A stretch of 64,000 nucleotides of DNA, taken from contig NZ_CP126110.1 of assembly GCF_030123405.1 (NCBI RefSeq), positions 3,224,001-3,288,000 of the forward strand, read 5' to 3'. Shown one piece after another: positions 59,666-64,000 of the stretch. The notes beneath the pieces are model-generated. The model saw only the letters and a program-made list of their open reading frames with translations. It searched no databases and was not told the origin of the DNA. The stretch comes from Neobacillus sp. WH10 (GTDB lineage: Bacteria; Bacillota; Bacilli; Bacillales; Cytobacillaceae). How positions within the stretch are numbered: the stretch's first letter is position 1; the number at the start of each line of letters is the position of its first letter. Position numbers and translations under genes: made by a program.

Positions 59666-59701
59666 CTCTTCCCCACCTCCGTTTCTAATCAAGTTACATT
59701 T

Positions 59702-59730
59702 ATTTTAATTTTTTCCATAGATGATTGCAA
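59702..59730 (-). promoter_or_regulatory. Promoter of the leader/ABC-F transcript
   Basis: Minus strand TTGCAA, 17 bases, TAAAAT, placing the start about 30 bases before the leader ORF and about 325 before the ABC-F start. Confidence 0.6.
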
Positions 59731-59855
59731 GCCTATTTTTTCTGACTTGTCTAAAGGTTGAGAACTTTATTCTGCGGCAATAATTCCGTAAACATGAAAT
59801 TCTAGGATATCAAGCATATTTCCGCTAAACTTTCAGATGAATTCCGCCAATACCC

Positions 59856-60269
59856 TTAATGCAGGTACTTTTTCCTGGAAGTAAATCTTCTGCGATAAAC
59901 AAACTTCCTTAAGTCATCATCTTTTAAGTTCCCATCAAAGATTAAAAATAACAAGGAGCTTAATTCCGGATAATGCTTCATGACAAAAAGGGCGAACTCC
60001 TTCCGTTCGCCCTTCAGTTTATTTATAAAATCTGCATCATTTATTATTTCATTAAGCTTCTTCTCATAAAAAGCCTTCGTATCTTCCCACCTTTCCTTAC
60101 GATTCTCCAAAATATCACGAGCATACACCGGTAATTTGTTAATAACATGATCAATATAGCCTTCCGACCACATGACCATTTTATCCTTTTCAGTAAGTTC
60201 AAAGACCATACTCATCAGCTCCAGGGCATCCACTTCAGGGCTTGATGCATACTTACCAACCTTGTTCAT
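59856..60269 (-). CDS. Protein of unknown function
   Basis: A 137-residue soluble, charged, helical protein (PEVDALELMSMVFELTEKDK; a Lys/Glu middle; ends FVYRRRFTSRKKYLH). GAGGTG lies upstream of ATG 60269. The HYPELSSLLFLIFDG segment is the most hydrophobic part. I do not recognise a family. It follows the HtrA-type protease gene in the same direction after 46 bases, so co-transcription is possible. Confidence 0.6.
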   Translation of the reverse strand: MNKVGKYASSPEVDALELMSMVFELTEKDKMVMWSEGYIDHVINKLPVYARDILENRKERWEDTKAFYEKKLNEIINDADFINKLKGERKEFALFVMKHYPELSSLLFLIFDGNLKDDDLRKFVYRRRFTSRKKYLH

Positions 60270-60315
60270 CTTTTCACCTCATGACCAATTTCGAATGGTC
60301 TTATTTTACCGTGAA

Positions 60316-61812
60316 TCATGCTCCTTTATTATTGGTTAATTTGGTTGTTAATGTTATTTGCTTTCCATCACGGTACACATCAAATTTAACAGTGTCGCCT
60401 GTTTTTACTTTTGTATATAAATATTTCCTAAATTCTGCTGAATTAGAAATCTCCGTTCCATTTATCGAAACAATCACATCTTTTGGTTGGAAACCGGCGC
60501 TTGCTGCTGCAGAATTTGGATCAATGTTCAATACCAAGACACCTTTTTTCGCATTTTCAGGCATGTTTTCCCAATACATCTGTGGAACTTGGTCTAAGTC
60601 AGCAAGGCCAACTCCAAGATATGGACGGTCAATTTTACCGCTCTTAATTAATTCGTTAACGATTGGGATCACGTCATTACTTGGTATCGCAAAACCTAAA
60701 CCTTCTACACCGCTCTCAGCAATTTTCAAACTATTAATCCCAATTACTTGACCTTGTGGGTTAATTAAGGCACCACCGCTGTTTCCTGGATTAATGGCTG
60801 CATCGGTCTGGATAACATTTGTCTCCCAGTTTCCCGCAGATGTCGTTACAGGAATACTGCGGTCAGTCGCACTGACAATTCCCTGAGTAACTGTTCTTGA
60901 TAAATTTAGTCCGAGTGGATTTCCAATTGCATAGACTTGGTCACCAGGGCGAAGTGAGGATGAATCTCCGAAATCAGCCGTTGCTGTGACGTATTTTGCA
61001 TTAATTTTCAAAACAGCCAGATCTGTTAAGGCATCAGTTCCAACGACTTCAGCAGTTGTTTTTTGACCATCATATAAGGAGATTTCCAACTTTGATGCAC
61101 CTTCAACAACGTGATTATTGGTGACAATATAGGCAATGTCATTATTTTTTTGAATTATAACCCCTGAACCAGAACCGGTTTCTACAATTTGAGAATTATT
61201 TGGGTTTCCGTAAAAATTATTCTGCTGCTGTTGATAATTAACAATACCAACAATTGCTTTAGAAACCTTATCAACAGTATCAGCAATAGAGTTAGGAGAC
61301 GCTGCTGTCGGCTGAGCTGTCACTGTCTTGACCCCTGAGTTGCTGCTCACTTGATTATCCGCATTAAAGTTTTTCATGTAGTCAGTATGCGGAAGAACGG
61401 CTAATGTTAATACAGAACCAATCACGCCAGCTGCAATCGTCGAAACAAATCCTCTTCCCTTCCATTTTTTCTTTTCGGACTTATTGGTCGAACGAGTTTG
61501 CTCCTTAATAGGGGGAACGACAAATTCTTCAGATTTCGCAGTTTTCACACACTCCAGATTTTCTTCAAATTCATTAGATCCCACTGTGAAGGTAGCATCT
61601 ACAGCATTCACATTTTCTTCTGTCTTGCTGTAATCCGAATTATTAATTGTATTTTCTTCTGTCTTGCTGTAATCCGTATTATTAATTGTATTTTCCTCTG
61701 TCTTGCTATCATCCGTATTATTCATTACATTTTCATCTCTTTTTGTATTTTCTGTATTTTCTAGTGAATTGGGCTGATTTTGTTCGAATTCATTTTCATT
61801 TTTGAATTCCAT
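60316..61812 (-). CDS. HtrA/DegP-like membrane-anchored serine protease
   Basis: A 498-residue protein. Cytoplasmic N-terminal 120 residues are acidic, with three 13-residue units of the SKTEENTINNTDY type. One transmembrane helix (STIAAGVIGSVLTLAVLP, about 125-145) precedes an extracellular trypsin-like domain with His in VTNNHVVEGA (~233), Asp in DALTDLAVLKI (~262) and Ser in NPGNSGGALI (~344). A PDZ domain (about 400-490) closes it. It degrades misfolded secreted proteins. AAAGGAG precedes ATG 61812. An OmpR-type direct repeat sits in its promoter and a two-component system lies next to it. Confidence 0.9.
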   Translation of the reverse strand: MEFKNENEFEQNQPNSLENTENTKRDENVMNNTDDSKTEENTINNTDYSKTEENTINNSDYSKTEENVNAVDATFTVGSNEFEENLECVKTAKSEEFVVPPIKEQTRSTNKSEKKKWKGRGFVSTIAAGVIGSVLTLAVLPHTDYMKNFNADNQVSSNSGVKTVTAQPTAASPNSIADTVDKVSKAIVGIVNYQQQQNNFYGNPNNSQIVETGSGSGVIIQKNNDIAYIVTNNHVVEGASKLEISLYDGQKTTAEVVGTDALTDLAVLKINAKYVTATADFGDSSSLRPGDQVYAIGNPLGLNLSRTVTQGIVSATDRSIPVTTSAGNWETNVIQTDAAINPGNSGGALINPQGQVIGINSLKIAESGVEGLGFAIPSNDVIPIVNELIKSGKIDRPYLGVGLADLDQVPQMYWENMPENAKKGVLVLNIDPNSAAASAGFQPKDVIVSINGTEISNSAEFRKYLYTKVKTGDTVKFDVYRDGKQITLTTKLTNNKGA

Positions 61813-61865
61813 CTTAATCGATCTCCTTTAAGTTTGTTCTTATCTTGTTTATACTTTAACCGACA

Positions 61866-61884
61866 ATTATTAAGAAATTATTAA
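61866..61884. promoter_or_regulatory. Direct repeat for an OmpR-family regulator, upstream of htrA-like gene
   Basis: ATTATTAA at 61866-61873 and again at 61877-61884, an 11-base period (TTAATAAT-N3-TTAATAAT on the minus strand). Tandem half-sites one helical turn apart are the usual binding pattern of OmpR/PhoB response regulators. The site lies 54-72 bases upstream of the protease start. Confidence 0.5.
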
Positions 61885-61922
61885 CAAACTTTAAAGGCTT
61901 TTGGAAATATATAAGAAAAAAT

Positions 61923-61954
61923 AAGGAAAAAGCTGCAGGTTCCCCTGCAGCTTT
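61923..61954 (-). terminator. Terminator of the two-component operon
   Basis: 11-bp perfect stem AAAGCTGCAGG / CCTGCAGCTTT, loop TTCC, T-rich on the minus strand. Confidence 0.85.
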
Positions 61955-61962
61955 CATCAAAT

Positions 61963-63390
61963 TTAATTGTTTTTTAAGCGAATTACAAATTTCGTTCCTT
62001 TTCCTTTTTCACTAAATACTTCTATCTCCCCATTATGAAGTACAACTAATTGCTTGACAATCGAGAGGCCCAGCCCAAATTGCCCGTATGGATTGCTGGT
62101 TCTAGAAAGATCGGCTTTATAAAAACGACGCCAGATTTTTTCGATCTCTTTAGCATCGATACCAATTCCCGTGTCCTCTACCTCGATAATTATCGAATTC
62201 TGCTCCGTTCGTCCACGCAGCCAAATAGTTCCGTCTGTAGTAAACTGGATACTATTCTTCGTAATATTAATTAAAATTTGGACAAGACGGTCATAATCGG
62301 CGTTTACCACTATCTCTGGTGCGACCTCTACTACAATCTGATTATTCTTCTCATCTGCTTGAATGCTTAACTGCTCCTGAATTATTTCGAGCACTTCTAA
62401 AAGTTGAATCTCTTCCTTAAATAGCTTAATTTGATTGGAGCGGATTTTTTCATAATCAAGATTCTCATTGACAAGACGAATCAGCCGTTTGGCTTCTTGG
62501 CTTACTAGGTTGATTCCCCGCTCTTTGTCTTCTTCAGGAATCATATCATTTTTCAATCCTTCAATGACTCCGCTAATGGTCGTTAACGGTGTCCGCATTT
62601 CATGGGAAACATCGGCCATAAACTGGCGCCTTCTATTTTCAAGACTCTCAATTTCCAGCATAGAGGCATTGATTTTATCAACCATATGGTTAAAATCATT
62701 CGCTAATTCCCCAATTTCATCAAAATTAGCGGAATTTACTTTTACATTATAATTTCCCTCAGAAACCTTTGATGTTGCATCGCGAAGCCGTTTAATCCGA
62801 TGAAGATGAATTCTCGATAAAAACCAGCTTTGTAAAAAAGCAACACCGACAGCAATCAGGATGGTATAGAGCAAAAATTTATTTATTTGTTCTATCATTT
62901 TACTCGAGCCGCTAATCGGTGAAGTTAAGAGTATCCCGCCAAAAAACTTGCCATTTTCTATGAAGGGCAAAACAACAAATTGAACACCTTGCTCAAAACT
63001 TTTATAATCACTTTGGACAATAACTGTTTTTCCCTGTTTAAGTTTATTCCACCAATCCTTATCAGGTAGATTTTTAATTACAGGTCCATGTTTATTAACC
63101 AAATACAAGTTTCCACCTTGATCGAACATACTAAAGCTCATATCTCTAGCAGCCAAGACATTGTTGTATTGACTAATAATCTCATCTGATGCAATTGGCA
63201 CCTCTTTCAAATCTGTTAAAATCGCCCTACCAAATGAAATCAGTTCCTCAGATTTATTTTCATAAATCAAATTTTCTAAATAATGAGTAAACAAGAGACT
63301 TAACAATAAAAATGCAACAATAATAACGCTAATGTGACTAAAAAACTGTTGGTAAATATACTTAAACTTCATCGGCTTTGAATGAGTCAT
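61963..63390 (-). CDS. Sensor histidine kinase
   Basis: A 475-residue membrane kinase. TM1 at about 17-37; extracellular domain about 40-165; TM2 about 168-190. HAMP linker (SKVSEGNYNVKVNSANFDEI), HisKA with H-box FMADVSHEMRTPLTTISGV (His near 260). Catalytic domain: N-box LINITKNSIQFT, G1 EDTGIGIDAKE, G2 GLGLSIV. It overlaps the response-regulator gene by 29 bases from ATG 63390, or 11 if ATG 63372 is used; neither start has a strong ribosome binding site. The signal is unknown; envelope stress is plausible given the protease beside it. Confidence 0.9.
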   Translation of the reverse strand: MTHSKPMKFKYIYQQFFSHISVIIVAFLLLSLLFTHYLENLIYENKSEELISFGRAILTDLKEVPIASDEIISQYNNVLAARDMSFSMFDQGGNLYLVNKHGPVIKNLPDKDWWNKLKQGKTVIVQSDYKSFEQGVQFVVLPFIENGKFFGGILLTSPISGSSKMIEQINKFLLYTILIAVGVAFLQSWFLSRIHLHRIKRLRDATSKVSEGNYNVKVNSANFDEIGELANDFNHMVDKINASMLEIESLENRRRQFMADVSHEMRTPLTTISGVIEGLKNDMIPEEDKERGINLVSQEAKRLIRLVNENLDYEKIRSNQIKLFKEEIQLLEVLEIIQEQLSIQADEKNNQIVVEVAPEIVVNADYDRLVQILINITKNSIQFTTDGTIWLRGRTEQNSIIIEVEDTGIGIDAKEIEKIWRRFYKADLSRTSNPYGQFGLGLSIVKQLVVLHNGEIEVFSEKGKGTKFVIRLKNN

Positions 63391-64000
63391 CGAACTTATA
63401 ACCTACCCCCCAAACAGTATGGAAGAATGGCTGTGAGGTGGTTTCAACCTTTTTCCGCAGCCTCTTAATGTGAACATCAACCGTTCGTTCATCACCGTAA
63501 AACTGATAACCCCAAACCCTTTCAAGTAATTGCTCTCTAGAGAACACTTGGCGGGGATGCTCTACCAAATAATAGAGTAAATCGAATTCCTTTGGTGTTA
63601 AATTTGTAACCTGTGTTTCATCAACAAATACTTCTCTTGTGATTTTATTAACCTTAAAATGGCTTGTTTTTAGAAAATTGTCTTCCTCTTTTGGTACTTG
63701 TGCCTGGATTCTTCGTGTTACAGCTTTTATTCTGGCCATTAGTGTTAGTGGACTGAATGGCTTGGTGACATAATCATCCGCCCCCATTTCAAGTCCAAGA
63801 ACTTGATCAGATTCACTATCCTTAGCAGTTAACATAATAATTGGAACGGTAAACTTTTCTTCTCTAATTTTTCGGCAAATAGAGACGCCATCCATTCCAG
63901 GAAGCATCCAGTCAACAATTAGTGCATCCCATGTTCCGGTTTTGAAGCGATTATATCCTTCTAAACCATCATTAACAAATACTCCATCGATTCCCTCTTT
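63362..64000 (-). CDS. OmpR-family response regulator (N-terminus outside window)
   Basis: 212 residues are visible and the frame is open to base 64000. Phospho-acceptor Asp in ALIVDWMLPGMDG, conserved Thr in IIMLTAKDS and Lys in YVTKPFSP complete the receiver. The C-terminal winged helix (LTPKEFDLLYYLVEHPRQVF, RTVDVHIKRLRKKV, TVWGVGYKF) binds DNA. Only the first strand of the receiver is missing. It forms an operon with the kinase and probably controls the htrA-like gene through the 11-base direct repeat. Confidence 0.93.
   Translation of the reverse strand, partial: KEGIDGVFVNDGLEGYNRFKTGTWDALIVDWMLPGMDGVSICRKIREEKFTVPIIMLTAKDSESDQVLGLEMGADDYVTKPFSPLTLMARIKAVTRRIQAQVPKEEDNFLKTSHFKVNKITREVFVDETQVTNLTPKEFDLLYYLVEHPRQVFSREQLLERVWGYQFYGDERTVDVHIKRLRKKVETTSQPFFHTVWGVGYKFDDSFKADEV

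Overview
The window is 64 kb of low-GC chromosome from an endospore-forming member of the Bacillaceae. The evidence is the aa3-type menaquinol oxidase (qoxABCD), the ccpN-yqfL pair placed upstream of ppdK, a squalene-hopene-type cyclase next to yppC, spore-coat genes cotH/cotG, a YaaH/SleL-type spore germination hydrolase, Shine-Dalgarno-rich starts with frequent TTG/GTG, and sigma-A promoters. A Neobacillus/Bacillus-like organism fits; the species cannot be fixed from the sequence alone.

Layout. 0-6.6 kb: the end of GMP reductase, a glyoxalase/dioxygenase under a sigma-A promoter with an MhqR-type operator, a decayed HAD fragment, an ATP-pyrophosphatase and a compatible-solute ABC transporter (opuF type). 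6.6-10.5 kb: the qox operon with an Fnr-like box upstream. 11-22.6 kb: general stress protein 13, HAD hydrolases, an amino-acid permease, two orphan oligopeptide-type permeases, a first 52-bp tandem array, the cidAB/cidR cluster, brnQ and a lipoprotein. 22.9-33.2 kb: acyl-CoA synthetase, the divergent cotH/cotG-like pair, a DsbA-family protein, a CBS protein, a PBP4-type carboxypeptidase and a LysM-GH18 spore enzyme. 33.3-44.5 kb: a Suv3-like RNA helicase, a compact type I toxin-antitoxin locus, ccpN-yqfL-ppdK (gluconeogenic PEP synthesis and its regulators), a NIPSNAP-Nudix fusion and an S9 peptidase.

44.8-46.3 kb is a 12-tRNA cluster behind a truncated 5S rRNA and an rrn-like promoter. This looks like an rRNA operon that has lost its 16S and 23S genes. 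Next come a YitT protein, an IS3-family element sitting in the loop of a split terminator, a methyltransferase, exonuclease III, a YibQ-like deacetylase, cyclophilin, an independent small RNA on the opposite strand, yppC and sqhC. From 55.8 to 56.6 kb runs a 16-copy, exactly 52-bp tandem array. The right end has an ABC-F ATPase preceded by a leader peptide and attenuator, an HtrA-type protease, and a two-component system that runs off the window.

The least explained items are the two helically phased 52-bp repeat arrays, the orphan RNA at 52.1 kb, the toxin-antitoxin locus with 12-bp arms on either side of its ORF, the ABC-F leader and the rrn remnant. All functional calls come from reading motifs and context by eye; no database search was run.
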